DNA from: Streptomyces stelliscabiei
GTDB taxonomy: Bacteria > Actinomycetota > Actinomycetes > Streptomycetales > Streptomycetaceae
Assembly (NCBI RefSeq): GCF_014873495.1
Contig: NZ_JADBGF010000001.1
Coordinates: forward strand, 2,108,001-2,172,000
Direction of reading: 5' to 3'
Length of the DNA stretch: 64,000 bases
Below are positions 24,332 through 32,578 of the stretch, piece by piece. The translations under genes and the position numbers were made by a program. The notes under the pieces are model-generated. The model had not been told where the DNA came from, did not search any database, and was given only the letters and a program-made list of their open reading frames with translations. Position 1 is the first letter of the stretch. Every line of letters starts with the position of its first letter.

Positions 24332-25078
24332 CTATGCCTTGGTGGCTTCTGTCGGGGTGGCCTCTGTCGTGGCGGCCCCGGTCCTCAGCAGCCGCAGGAC
24401 GGGTGCGGCCGAGGACCGCCCGCCGCGCCGGTGCAGGGCACGGGCCGCGTAGTCGCCGGCGAACTGGACGGCGGAGATGACGACGGCGAGGACCGCCACG
24501 GTGATCCACATCAGTTCGGTCTCGAAACGCTGGTAGCCGTACCGGATGGCGATGTCGCCGAGGCCGCCCGCGCCGACGGTGCCGGCCATGGCGGAGTAGC
24601 CGATGAGGGCGACGACGGTCGTGGTGGCCGAGGAGATCAGCGACGGCAGGGACTCGGGGACGAGGACCCGGCGGACGACGGTCCAGGTGTTGCCGCCCAT
24701 GGCCTGCACGGCTTCGACGAGCCCGTGGTCCACTTCGCGGACGGCCGTCTCGACCAGACGCGCGAAGAACGGGATCGCGCCGATGGCGAGCGGCACGATG
24801 GCGGCCTCACGGCCGATGGTCGAGCCGGTGACCCAGCGGGTGAAGCCCATCAGCGCGACCATCAGGATGATGAAGGGCATCGAGCGGGCGACGTTCACGA
24901 TCTGCCCGATGACCTTGTTGGCGAGGACGTTGCGCAGCAGCCCGTCCCGGTCCGTGAGGACGAGCAGGATGCCGAGCGGGAGTCCGCCGGCGACCGCGAT
25001 GAGCGTGGACCAGCCGACCATGTAGAAGGTGTCCCCGCACGCCTGCTCCAGCAGGGGACGCATCTCGTCCCAGGTCAC
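24332..25078 (-). CDS. metI: Methionine ABC transporter permease
   Basis: A 248-residue inner-membrane permease with about five helices. The family landmarks TFYMVGWSTLIAVAGGLPLGILLV and the ATPase-contacting EAA-like loop EVDHGLVEAVQAMGGNTWTVV are clear (core EAVQAMG). It starts with GTG whose last bases overlap the metN stop (GTGA), so translation is coupled. It works with MetN and MetQ to import methionine. Confidence 0.95.
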   Translation of the reverse strand: MTWDEMRPLLEQACGDTFYMVGWSTLIAVAGGLPLGILLVLTDRDGLLRNVLANKVIGQIVNVARSMPFIILMVALMGFTRWVTGSTIGREAAIVPLAIGAIPFFARLVETAVREVDHGLVEAVQAMGGNTWTVVRRVLVPESLPSLISSATTTVVALIGYSAMAGTVGAGGLGDIAIRYGYQRFETELMWITVAVLAVVISAVQFAGDYAARALHRRGGRSSAAPVLRLLRTGAATTEATPTEATKA

Positions 25079-26166
25079 TTGGCACCCTCCTTCACCGGCG
25101 TGGAGGCCTGGGCGTCCCGGCCGACCACGTCGACGCGCAGGCCCTGCTCGCGCAGGAAGCCGAGGGGGACGACGTTGTCCTCGTAGCGTCCGGGCAGTTC
25201 CAGGCGCATCCGGCCGATCTGGAGGCCGCCGACGGTGTCGATGGCGGCGCCGAGGATCGAGATGTCGATGTTGTACGTGCGGGACAGGCGGGAGACGACC
25301 GGCTGGGTCGCGGCCTCGCCCTGGAAGGTGACGTCGACGACCGTGCGGTCCTCGCCGGTGGCCTCGCCGCCCACCGGGAAGAGGGCGGCGGCCAGGGCGG
25401 AGTCGGGGGTGGCGAGCAGTTCGCCGACCGTGCCGGACTCGACGATCCGGCCCTTCTCCATGAGGGCGGCCGAGTCGCAGACGGTCTTGACGACGTCCAT
25501 CTCGTGCGTGATGAGCAGGACGGTCAGGCCGAGTTGGCGGTTCAGGTCGCGCAGCAGGGCCAGGATCGAGCGGGTGGTCTCGGGGTCGAGGGCACTGGTG
25601 GCCTCGTCGGAGAGGAGCACCTCGGGGTCGCCGGCCAGCGCGCGGGCGATGCCGACGCGCTGCTTCTGGCCGCCGGAGAGCTGGGCCGGGTAGGCCTTGG
25701 CCTTGTCGGCCAGGCCGACGAGGTCGAGCAGTTCCAGGGCCTTGCGGGACCGCTCCTTGCCGGACCTGCCGAGGATGTCGAGCGGAAGCTCGATGTTGTC
25801 CTGGACCGTGCGGGTGGACAGCAGGTTGAAGTGCTGGAAGACCATGCCGATACGGCTGCGCGCCCGGCGGAGTTCCCGGCCGGCGCGGGGGCCGCGGCCG
25901 GCCAGGGCGGTCAGGTCGCGGCCCGCGACGGTCACGGTGCCGGAGGTGGGGCGTTCGAGGAGGTTGACGCAGCGGATCAGCGAGGACTTGCCGGCGCCGG
26001 ACTGGCCGATCACGCCGTACACCTCGCCCTCGCGTACATGGAGATCGACGCCGTCGAGGGCGGTCGTCTCGCGGCCGCGACCTCGGTAGACCTTGGTCAG
26101 GCCCGATGTGGTGATCACTGGATTTCCGTCACTGTCGTGTGCGGGGGCGTGGGTGTGCCCGGGCAC
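25075..26166 (-). CDS. metN: Methionine ABC transporter ATP-binding protein
   Basis: A 363-residue ATPase. Walker A is GQSGAGKSS near residue 54, the signature is LSGGQKQRVGIARAL near 163, and Walker B is EVLLSDEATSALD. A C-terminal NIL domain (about 280-350; VSRLSRTYNIDISILGAAID) is the allosteric methionine-sensing domain of this family, which shuts the transporter when internal methionine is high. First gene of metNIQ. The upstream 200 bases carry a Cys/Met-rich leader peptide, two palindromes and no SAM riboswitch that I can see. The GTG at 26166 is used; a start closer to VITTSGL is possible. Confidence 0.95.
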   Translation of the reverse strand: MPGHTHAPAHDSDGNPVITTSGLTKVYRGRGRETTALDGVDLHVREGEVYGVIGQSGAGKSSLIRCVNLLERPTSGTVTVAGRDLTALAGRGPRAGRELRRARSRIGMVFQHFNLLSTRTVQDNIELPLDILGRSGKERSRKALELLDLVGLADKAKAYPAQLSGGQKQRVGIARALAGDPEVLLSDEATSALDPETTRSILALLRDLNRQLGLTVLLITHEMDVVKTVCDSAALMEKGRIVESGTVGELLATPDSALAAALFPVGGEATGEDRTVVDVTFQGEAATQPVVSRLSRTYNIDISILGAAIDTVGGLQIGRMRLELPGRYEDNVVPLGFLREQGLRVDVVGRDAQASTPVKEGAK

Positions 26167-26270
26167 GGGTGCAGGCTGTCAGGGACGCGACACGGTTCTC
26201 GCGGTGGCGAGGGAACCGGGGGAGAACATGCGCGCGGGGGCTCGGTCCGTCACGCGCGAGGGCGTGCGGG

Positions 26271-26284
26271 GCCTTCTAGAAGGC
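26271..26284. promoter_or_regulatory. Perfect 14-base palindrome at the leader stop codon
   Basis: GCCTTCTAGAAGGC is self-complementary over all 14 bases and contains the last codons and the TAG stop of the leader peptide. It may be a protein-binding site or part of an RNA stem linked to ribosome position. Confidence 0.5.
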
Positions 26285-26362
26285 GCACATTCGACACATA
26301 CAACGAGCACCGGGCGTCATCGTCGCCTCGGTCGCAAGGGTGCGGCAGCTCGTCGTGGTCAT
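26276..26362 (-). CDS. Cys/Met-rich leader peptide of metNIQ
   Basis: A 28-residue frame, too short for usual gene calling, 110 bases upstream of metN. It opens MTTTSCRTLA and ends in a tight cluster RCMCRMCAF before TAG: three Cys and two Met in the last eight residues. The minus-strand sequence TACTGA ends four bases before the ATG, as in a -10 hexamer, and there is no Shine-Dalgarno sequence, so the peptide is probably translated from a leaderless mRNA. Cys-rich leader peptides that control sulfur genes by ribosome stalling are established in actinobacteria; extending that to this methionine transporter is inference. Confidence 0.65.
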   Translation of the reverse strand: MTTTSCRTLATEATMTPGARCMCRMCAF

Positions 26363-26400
26363 GAGATCAGTAAAACAGATGCATGCGGCAGGTGAGAGCG

Positions 26401-26423
26401 GGCTGTCCGCAATGCGGACAGCC
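26401..26423. promoter_or_regulatory. Perfect inverted repeat upstream of the metNIQ leader promoter
   Basis: GGCTGTCCGC and GCGGACAGCC flank the three bases AAT. The dyad lies about 30-50 bases upstream of the proposed leaderless start, next to the -35 region, where a repressor or activator would bind. Confidence 0.55.
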
Positions 26424-26568
26424 TTGGGAGGTATATCCGCAGGTGCGATGGGGTGGCGTCCACTCCGTGGGCAACGGCCGTTGTGGCCAAGGCCACGATC
26501 CGCGGCCTTCGGGTTTCACGGGCCGGGGCCGGGCGCGGCGGGGTTTTGAGCCGTAATAGGGTCGCGGC

Positions 26569-26928
26569 ATGCTTGTTCCCCTGACGGTGACGACCGCCGT
26601 CGCCGCCCTTCTGCTCGCCGCCTGGTGCGGCTGGGCCGCGTACCGCGATCAGCCGACCAAGGACTGGCACTTCATCGGCATGGCCGTGGTGTCGGTGCTG
26701 GCCCTGGTGCAACTGGTCGTCGGCATCGTGCAGTTGGCGCGCGGGGAGAAGCCGGAGCAGGGGACCACGATCTTCGTCTCCTATCTGCTCGGGGCGCTCG
26801 CCTGCGTCCCGGTCACCGGGTTCATGTCTCTGGCGGAGCGCACCCGCTGGGGCAGCGTGACCGTCGCGGCCGGCGGTGTGGTGCTCGCCGTGCTGCAGGT
26901 GCGGCTCTACGACATCTGGGGAGGCTGA
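26569..26928 (+). CDS. Small four-helix membrane protein
   Basis: A 119-residue protein made almost wholly of four hydrophobic helices (LTVTTAVAALLLAAWCGWAAY, FIGMAVVSVLALVQLVVGIV, TIFVSYLLGALACVPVTGFM, SVTVAAGGVVLAVLQVRLY). Short charged loops (RDQPTKDWH, ARGEKPEQG) separate them. I do not recognise the family beyond a conserved streptomycete membrane protein. The next gene starts one base after its stop and uses the GGGGAGG within its last codons as ribosome site, so the two are an operon and may form one membrane complex. Confidence 0.8.
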   Translation: MLVPLTVTTAVAALLLAAWCGWAAYRDQPTKDWHFIGMAVVSVLALVQLVVGIVQLARGEKPEQGTTIFVSYLLGALACVPVTGFMSLAERTRWGSVTVAAGGVVLAVLQVRLYDIWGG

Positions 26929-26929
26929 C

Positions 26930-27367
26930 GTGACCGCCACGGACGACGTACCGCGGGACACCAAGCGGACGCGGCTCATCAGCGGGCCGGGAATGCTGCT
27001 GGTCTGGCTCTACGGCGTGATGGTCGTCGGGGCCGTGTCCCGCTCCGCCGTGCAGATCTCCACCGAGTTCGAGCACGCGCCGCTCGCCTACACGCTGTCC
27101 GCGGTGGCCGGTGTCGTGTACGGGTTCATCACGTACTCGCTGGTGCGGGGCGGGGAGTTCGCCCGGCGGGCCGCGCGGATCTGCTGCGCGGTCGAACTGG
27201 CCGGCGTCCTCGTCGTGGGGACGTGGACGCTGGTCGAGCCGTCGGCGTTCCCCGACAGGACCGTGTGGTCGGACTACGGGATCGGATATCTGTTCATCCC
27301 CGTGATCCTGCCGGTCACGGCGATGTACTGGCTGCGCAAGAGCGCGCGACAGGGACAGGCCGCCTGA
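26930..27367 (+). CDS. Second small membrane protein of the pair
   Basis: A 145-residue protein with four hydrophobic helices (GMLLVWLYGVMVVGAVSRSAV, AYTLSAVAGVVYGFITYSLV, ICCAVELAGVLVVGTWTLV, IGYLFIPVILPVTAMYWL) and a short basic C-terminus. It begins with GTG one base after the preceding stop; the GAGG in that gene's end serves as ribosome site. Both proteins have the same topology, so they could be partners. Function unknown. It ends 91 bases before a convergent GNAT gene. Confidence 0.8.
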   Translation: MTATDDVPRDTKRTRLISGPGMLLVWLYGVMVVGAVSRSAVQISTEFEHAPLAYTLSAVAGVVYGFITYSLVRGGEFARRAARICCAVELAGVLVVGTWTLVEPSAFPDRTVWSDYGIGYLFIPVILPVTAMYWLRKSARQGQAA

Positions 27368-27458
27368 GGTCTCGTCGTCAGGCGGCCGAGGTTTCCGCCG
27401 TGGCTCGTCGTGCGGCTCTTCGCGCCCCACCGGGGGCGTGTCGGGCCCGCCCCCCGCT

Positions 27459-27956
27459 CTACGCCGTCGTCGCGTACGCCGCCGCGGGCTTCTCCAGCAC
27501 CACCATCGGTACGCCGTCCCGGCCCTGGCTGGTGCCCACGGTCTCGTAGCCGACCCGGCGGTACAAGCGGAGGTTGCCCTCGCTGCGGTGGCCCGCGCTG
27601 AGGCGGAACCTGGTGGCGCCGCGCTCCTCGGCGAGGGCGGACTCGGCGGCGCGCAGGAGCCGTGCGCCGATGCCGTGGCCCTGGAGGCGTGGGTGGACGC
27701 AGAGCTTGCCGATGGCCGCGGTGCCGTCGGCGTCGAGGGCGCCGCGCACGGAGCCGACCACTTCGTCACCCAGTCGGGCCACGAACACACAGTCCGCGGC
27801 GACCTCCTCGCGGACGGAGTCGAGGCTCTGGACGAGCGGATCGATGCGGTAGTTGCCGTACAGGGCCGCCTCGCCCTGGAAGCACAGGTACTGCAGCCTG
27901 AAGATCTGCTCGGCGTCCTGCTCGGTCGCCACCGAGATGGTCACGCTCATGCCCAT
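27459..27956 (-). CDS. GNAT-family N-acetyltransferase
   Basis: A 165-residue acetyltransferase. The core reads FVARLGDEVVGSVRG, then IGKLCVHPRLQGHGIGARLLRAAE, where QGHGIG is the acetyl-CoA loop, then RSEGNLRLYRRVGYETVG. A single complete GNAT domain with unknown substrate. GGGAGG lies nine bases before the ATG at 27956; a second ATG six bases further is less well placed. It lies downstream of the sigma-factor gene by 45 bases on the same strand and may be cotranscribed. Confidence 0.88.
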   Translation of the reverse strand: MGMSVTISVATEQDAEQIFRLQYLCFQGEAALYGNYRIDPLVQSLDSVREEVAADCVFVARLGDEVVGSVRGALDADGTAAIGKLCVHPRLQGHGIGARLLRAAESALAEERGATRFRLSAGHRSEGNLRLYRRVGYETVGTSQGRDGVPMVVLEKPAAAYATTA

Positions 27957-28001
27957 GTGTGCACGCCTCCCGCTCACCTGCTCACCCGATGTCCTTCACT
28001 C

Positions 28002-28508
28002 CTATCCCCGTGGTTCGCGCGCCGCAACCTCCGCGGACAGCAATCGTCGAAGACATCCCAGACATCTGGAACGTTCCGGACCCAGGCTGCCCTGTGAGAT
28101 ACCCAACTCGCCCGCGATCTCGCGGTAGGTGAGGTCCTTCGGGGACAGCAGGGCCGCGAGCAGCCGGGGGCATCGGCCTGGGAGCCGGCGTACGGCCGCG
28201 TACAGCGCGCGGCGGCGGGCGGCCGTCAGGGCCTGCTGTTCGGGGCCGGGCGCGTGCTCGTCGGCGGGCTCGGCGGTGTAGGGCAGTTCGCGCCGGGCCG
28301 TACGGCGGCTGAGGCGGGCCTCGAAGCGGACGGCGCTGCGCAGCCAGCCCTCGGGGTCGGCGGGCGGGCCGTCGGCGTCGATCCGCTCCAGCAGGCGCAG
28401 CCAGACCGCCTGTTCCAGGTCCCCCGCCTCGGTGCCGGCCGCGTCGGCCTCGGCCGACACCTCCGCGACCAGCAGGGGGCGGAGGGTGGTGAGCATGTCG
28501 TGTGTCAT
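28002..28508 (-). CDS. Sigma-70-family RNA polymerase sigma factor, ECF-like
   Basis: A 168-residue protein with a recognisable region 4 helix-turn-helix (LTYREIAGELGISQGSLGPERSRCLGCLRRLL; core YREIAGELGISQGSLGPERSR). The N-terminal part (EAGDLEQAVWLRLLERI, about residues 27-45) fits region 2 only loosely. Such factors direct core RNA polymerase to special promoters; no anti-sigma gene is adjacent. The position between glpQ and a GNAT gene is, from memory, conserved in S. coelicolor. I chose ATG 28508, with GGGG shortly before it. The cysteine pair CLGC in the recognition region is unusual and could respond to redox state, which is speculation. Confidence 0.82.
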   Translation of the reverse strand: MTHDMLTTLRPLLVAEVSAEADAAGTEAGDLEQAVWLRLLERIDADGPPADPEGWLRSAVRFEARLSRRTARRELPYTAEPADEHAPGPEQQALTAARRRALYAAVRRLPGRCPRLLAALLSPKDLTYREIAGELGISQGSLGPERSRCLGCLRRLLSAEVAAREPRG

Positions 28509-28614
28509 ATGCCCCGGGACGACTCCGCCCCGGCAGGGGTTGCCGGGGCGGACGGGAATCACCCCAATCGGGGCCGACGGCTCGGGCGTTGACGGCCGGG
28601 CCGCCGGGCGGTCG

Positions 28615-29805
28615 TCAGTCGCCGACGAAGTCCGCGTGGGCCAGCAGGCCGGTGTCGGCGTTGTCGGTGAAGATGCCGTCGATACCGGTGTCGAAGTACA
28701 CCTTGAACGCGCCGAAGGCGTCGCCGTAGGCGTTGGGGTCCGTGCCCCTGCGGAAGTTCGCGGGGAGGAAGGTGTTCTCGTTGCGCATGGTGTAGGGGTG
28801 CAGGATCAGGTTCTTGGCGTGCGCGTCCGCGACGAGGGTGGTCGGCGTGGTCAGGTTGCCGCCCGAGTCGCGCGGGATGATCAGGTCGAGCGTGGGGCCG
28901 ATGCCGTTCGCGAACGAGGCGATCCAGGCGAGCCCGGCCGGCTTGACCAGGTCGGCGACGGTGCGCGGGTCGCCGGCCTCGACGAAGTCCCAGGGACGGG
29001 TGGCGGCGCCGGAGAGCAGGACGACGAGGGGGCTGTCGACCAGGTCGTTCAGGCGCTGGATGCTGCTCGGCTCGAACGACTGCAGGAAGACCGGCGCGTT
29101 CTTCTTGTGCCTGTCGTACTTGCGCAGCAGCTTGGCGAGCGGCTCCTCCAGGCCGAGGCCCAGCTTGCGGAAGTAGGTGGGGTGCTTGGTCTCGACGTGC
29201 AGCCAGACCCGTTCGCCCCGCTTCCTGCCCTCCTTGTCGGCCCAGCGCAGCACCTCCTCGAAGGTGGGGATCTCCCAGCGGCCGTCGTAGAGGGTGTTCT
29301 CCTGGCGGTTGGCCGGGATGCGCTCCTTGGCGCGCAGGGTCTTCAGCTCGGCGAGCGTGAAGTCCTCGGTGAACCAGCCGGTGTAGGTGACTCCGTCGAC
29401 GACCTTCGTGGTCCTGCGGTCGGCGAACTCGGGGTGCGCCGACACGTCGGTCGTGCCGGTGATGTCGTTCTCGTGACGGCAGACGAGGTGGCCGTCCTTG
29501 GTGGGCACGAGGTCCTGCTCGATGACGTGGGCGCCCATGTCGAGGGCCAGCTGGTACGAGCCGAGCGTGTGTTCCGGGCGGTAGCCGCTGGCACCGCGGT
29601 GCGCGATGATCGTCGGCACGGGGAGTCTGCGGTACCCGCCGCCCGACTTCGTGCCCGACGCGGCCTCACCGGCCGAGGCCGTGGCGGGCAGCCCGAGGAC
29701 CGCTCCGCCCGCGCCGAGCATCGCGGCGCCCAGCAGTGCCCGTCGGCCCGCTCCGCGTCCCTGCTCGTTCGAGTCCTGCGACTGCCGCGACTCCTGCGTC
29801 CCCAT
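28615..29805 (-). CDS. glpQ1: Secreted glycerophosphodiester phosphodiesterase
   Basis: A 396-residue exported enzyme. The Tat signal has R21-R22 followed by a hydrophobic stretch and an AxA-type cleavage site near 45. The catalytic domain has HRGASGYRPEHTLGSY with H69 and the metal-binding E of EQDLVPTKDGHLVCRHE (core EQDLVPTKDG), and ends GIDGIFTDNADTGL. It splits glycerophosphodiesters to glycerol-3-phosphate and an alcohol outside the cell. GGAGGA precedes the ATG at 29805. In S. coelicolor the GlpQ enzymes belong to the PhoRP regulon, and PHO-box-like direct repeats lie 220-250 bases upstream here. Confidence 0.93.
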   Translation of the reverse strand: MGTQESRQSQDSNEQGRGAGRRALLGAAMLGAGGAVLGLPATASAGEAASGTKSGGGYRRLPVPTIIAHRGASGYRPEHTLGSYQLALDMGAHVIEQDLVPTKDGHLVCRHENDITGTTDVSAHPEFADRRTTKVVDGVTYTGWFTEDFTLAELKTLRAKERIPANRQENTLYDGRWEIPTFEEVLRWADKEGRKRGERVWLHVETKHPTYFRKLGLGLEEPLAKLLRKYDRHKKNAPVFLQSFEPSSIQRLNDLVDSPLVVLLSGAATRPWDFVEAGDPRTVADLVKPAGLAWIASFANGIGPTLDLIIPRDSGGNLTTPTTLVADAHAKNLILHPYTMRNENTFLPANFRRGTDPNAYGDAFGAFKVYFDTGIDGIFTDNADTGLLAHADFVGD

Positions 29806-30022
29806 GACCGGCTCCTCCACCGTGATGCCCTGCACCTGTCAAAGCGGGACGATCGTAGGTGTCCGGAGGTGACCGCCGGGAGACCTGGGACCGAACACGC
29901 GGAAGACGCCTTGTGTCGCGCGAGAGGCGTGATGTGACGGACTGTCGGATCGGTGGCGCGATGTCGGTCACATGTTTCCGGCCGGTGACAGGCCGCCACC
30001 CGTGCGTCACCGCAGGTAAAAC

Positions 30023-30055
30023 AGCGTCAACACTTGGTATCCACTCGGTGAATCC
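30023..30055 (-). promoter_or_regulatory. PHO-box-like direct repeats upstream of glpQ1
   Basis: On the minus strand three 11-base units follow each other without gap: GGATTCACCGA, GTGGATACCAA and GTGTTGACGCT, with the AC pair in phase at every 11 bases. This resembles PhoP-binding direct repeat units (consensus near GTTCACC). The first unit is the best match. It could serve glpQ1 or the divergent acyltransferase. Confidence 0.5.
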
Positions 30056-30136
30056 GGTGTGCGCCGGCCCCGGAGCCGGGAGTATCGTCCTCACCTGCAC
30101 ATACTTGTACCGGAACGCTTGACATGGGAGGGCCTG

Positions 30137-30811
30137 TTGTCCCGCTTCGTGCTCATCAAGGCAGTGCTCGGACCGATCATGCGCCTGATGTTCCGCCCCC
30201 GGGTGGAGGGCGCCGAGCACATTCCGGGAGACGGTCCGGTGATCCTCGCCGGCAACCACCTGACCTTCATCGACTCGATGATCCTGCCGCTGGTCTGCGA
30301 CCGGCAGGTCGTCTTCATCGGCAAGGACGAGTACGTCACCGGCAAGGGGATCAAGGGCCGTCTGATGGCCTGGTTCTTCACCGGTGTCGGCATGATCCCC
30401 GTCGACCGTGACGGCGGCCGGGGTGGTGTCGCCGCGCTGATGACCGGACGGCGGGTGCTGGACGAGGGCCGGATGTTCGGCATCTACCCCGAGGGGACGC
30501 GGTCGCCCGACGGCCGCCTGTACCGGGGGCGTACGGGCATCGCCCGTCTCACGTTGATGACCGGGGCGCCGGTCGTCCCCTTCGCGATGATCGGGACGGA
30601 CAAGATCCAGCCGGGTGGGGCGGGGGTGCCGCGGCCGCATCGGGTGACGGTGCGGTTCGGTGAGGCGATGGAGTTCTCGCGGTACGAGGGGATGGACCGG
30701 GATCGGTACGTGCTGCGGGCGGTGACCGATTCCGTGATGGCTGAGGTCATGCGGTTGTCGGGGCAGGAGTATGTGGATATGTACGCGTCGAAGGCCAAGG
30801 AAGCGGCGTAG
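30137..30811 (+). CDS. 1-acyl-glycerol-3-phosphate acyltransferase (PlsC type)
   Basis: A 224-residue membrane-associated acyltransferase. The catalytic NHxxxxD motif is N40-H41-LTFI-D46, and the substrate-binding EGTRS begins at residue 119. It should acylate lysophosphatidate or a related lysolipid during phospholipid synthesis. I chose the TTG at 30137 because GGGAGGG is ideally spaced before it; the frame extends further upstream without a ribosome site. It is divergent from glpQ1, so glycerophosphodiester breakdown and phospholipid synthesis share an intergenic region. Confidence 0.9.
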   Translation: MSRFVLIKAVLGPIMRLMFRPRVEGAEHIPGDGPVILAGNHLTFIDSMILPLVCDRQVVFIGKDEYVTGKGIKGRLMAWFFTGVGMIPVDRDGGRGGVAALMTGRRVLDEGRMFGIYPEGTRSPDGRLYRGRTGIARLTLMTGAPVVPFAMIGTDKIQPGGAGVPRPHRVTVRFGEAMEFSRYEGMDRDRYVLRAVTDSVMAEVMRLSGQEYVDMYASKAKEAA

Positions 30812-30895
30812 CTCCGCTGGTTTGGCGGTGGGGGTTGGGGGGGGCTCGGGGGCGTGTGCGGGTGCGGGTGCGGGTGAGTGGGGGCTTGTCGCGCC

Positions 30896-30978
30896 GTTCC
30901 CCGCGCCCCTGAGGGGGTGCTCGCCTCGTTTGTCGGGTGCGGGTGGGTGGGGGTTTTCGTGCAGTTCCCCGCGCCCCT
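30896..30978 (+). repeat. Two copies of a dispersed GTTCCCCGCGCCCCT element
   Basis: The core GTTCCCCGCGCCCCT occurs at 30896-30910 and, as GCAGTTCCCCGCGCCCCT, at 30961-30978. A third GTTCCCC follows near 30995. The same core is found at 34334, 41810 (reverse), 50698 (reverse) and 63893 (reverse), always between genes and usually near gene ends. Confidence 0.75.
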
Positions 30979-31054
30979 GGCGGGGGCTTTTCTTGCGTTC
31001 CCCAAGCCCCCTCGCCCCTGGCGGGGCGGGGGGGCTTGGGGTGGGCGTGTTGGT

Positions 31055-32578
31055 TTAGGGGGTGTTGTCCAGGTGTTGGGTGTGTAGGAGGAACCAGGCT
31101 GTGGCTGCCGTTGCCAGGAGTACTGTCGCTCCTGCGGCTGCGGCGATGGTCAGGCCGTCGACGAAGGCGTCCTGGGCCGAGGTGAGCATGTGGTGTGCCG
31201 TTTTCGGCGGCATGGTCCGCGCCGCCTCCACCGCTCCGCCCAGGGACTCGTGGGCCTCGGCCGGGGTGCCGGGCGGGGCCGGGAAGTCGCGGTAGACGCC
31301 CGTCACGATCGAGCCCAGGACCGCGATGCCGAGGGCCGCGCCCAGCTCGTACGCCGTCTCCGAGACGGCCGAGGCCGCGCCCGCCTGTTCCTTGGGGACG
31401 CTGGAGAGGATGACGTCGGCGGTGACGGTGAAGGAGAAGCCCGCGCCGACGCCGACGATCAGCAGCGCCGCCCCGATCAGGGGGTAGCCGGTGGTCCGGT
31501 CGACCAGGGTGAGCAGGGCGAGGGCCACGCCGATGGCCGCCAGACCGCCCGCGACCACCGAACGGACCGAGAAGCGGCGGGCGGCGGTTCCGGCGATCAG
31601 GCCCGCGACCACCGCGCCGACGGCCGCCGGCAGCTCCGCGAGACCCGCCTCCAACGGGCCCCGGCCCTGGACGAGTTGCAGGAACTGCGAGAGGAAGAAG
31701 ACCAGGCCGGAGAGGCCCAGAATGGTCAGCAGGTCGGCCAGGACCGCTCCGGAGAAGCCCCGGTTGCGGAACAGGCGCATGTCCAGCAGCGGGTGCGGCA
31801 GCGTCAGCTGACGGCGTACGAACAAGAACAGTCCGGCGAGGCCGAAGAGGCCCGCGGCGAGCGCGTTGCCGTCGAGGCCGTGGGTGGCGGTCTCCTTGAC
31901 CGCGTACACGACACCGATCATGCCGACCAGTGACAGACCGACGCTGGGCATGTCCCAGGGGCCGGGGCTCGGGTGGCGGGACTCGGGGAGCAGCTTGACG
32001 CCGACGAGGACGAGGACCGCCATCACCGGCAGGTTGATCAGGAAGACCGAACCCCACCAGAAGTGCTCCAGCAGGAACCCGCCGACGACCGGCCCGACCG
32101 CCGTGCCGGCGGACGCCGTGGCGCCCCAGATGCCGATGGCGAGGCTGCGCTCGCGCGGATCGTTGAAGAGGTTGCGGATCAGGGCGAGGGTGGCGGGCAT
32201 CAGGGTGGCGCCCGCGACACCGAGCAGGGCCCGCGCGACGATCATCGTCTCGGGCGTCGTCGCATAGGCGTTGAGCACGGATATCGCGCCGAACGCCGTG
32301 GCCCCTATGAGCAGCAGCTTCTTGCGGCCGATGCGGTCGCCGAGGCTGCCGGCCGACACGAGCAGGCCCGCGATGACGAACGAGTAGACGTCACCGATCC
32401 ACAGGAGCTGCGTGCCCGACGGCTGCAGGTCCTCGCTGATGTAGGGGGTCGCGAGACCGAGGACGGTCGCGTCGACGGCCACCAGCAGCACGGCGAGCAC
32501 GAGGACGCAGAGCGCGAGCCAGCGGCCCGGCCTCTTCTCCGTCTCCGTGGTGCGCGCCGGCCGCAGGGTGCTGGTCAT
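31055..32578 (-). CDS. MFS drug exporter, DHA2 (14-helix) type
   Basis: A 507-residue permease with about 14 hydrophobic helices. The family landmarks are LDATVLGLATP-like DATVLGLATPYIS in helix 1, the loop motif GSLGDRIGRKKLLLIG after helix 2, and the exporter motif C-like GVAGATLMPATLALI and GPVVGGFLLEHFWW. It exports a small toxic compound in exchange for protons; the compound is unknown. Its ATG overlaps the stop of the tetR gene (ATGA), so repressor and pump are one translationally coupled, operator-controlled unit. Confidence 0.93.
   Translation of the reverse strand: MTSTLRPARTTETEKRPGRWLALCVLVLAVLLVAVDATVLGLATPYISEDLQPSGTQLLWIGDVYSFVIAGLLVSAGSLGDRIGRKKLLLIGATAFGAISVLNAYATTPETMIVARALLGVAGATLMPATLALIRNLFNDPRERSLAIGIWGATASAGTAVGPVVGGFLLEHFWWGSVFLINLPVMAVLVLVGVKLLPESRHPSPGPWDMPSVGLSLVGMIGVVYAVKETATHGLDGNALAAGLFGLAGLFLFVRRQLTLPHPLLDMRLFRNRGFSGAVLADLLTILGLSGLVFFLSQFLQLVQGRGPLEAGLAELPAAVGAVVAGLIAGTAARRFSVRSVVAGGLAAIGVALALLTLVDRTTGYPLIGAALLIVGVGAGFSFTVTADVILSSVPKEQAGAASAVSETAYELGAALGIAVLGSIVTGVYRDFPAPPGTPAEAHESLGGAVEAARTMPPKTAHHMLTSAQDAFVDGLTIAAAAGATVLLATAATAWFLLHTQHLDNTP

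Noticed and set aside
26167..26275. SAM riboswitch ahead of metN
   Set aside because: The space is short and GC-rich and lacks the conserved SAM-box core; the leader peptide explains the region better.
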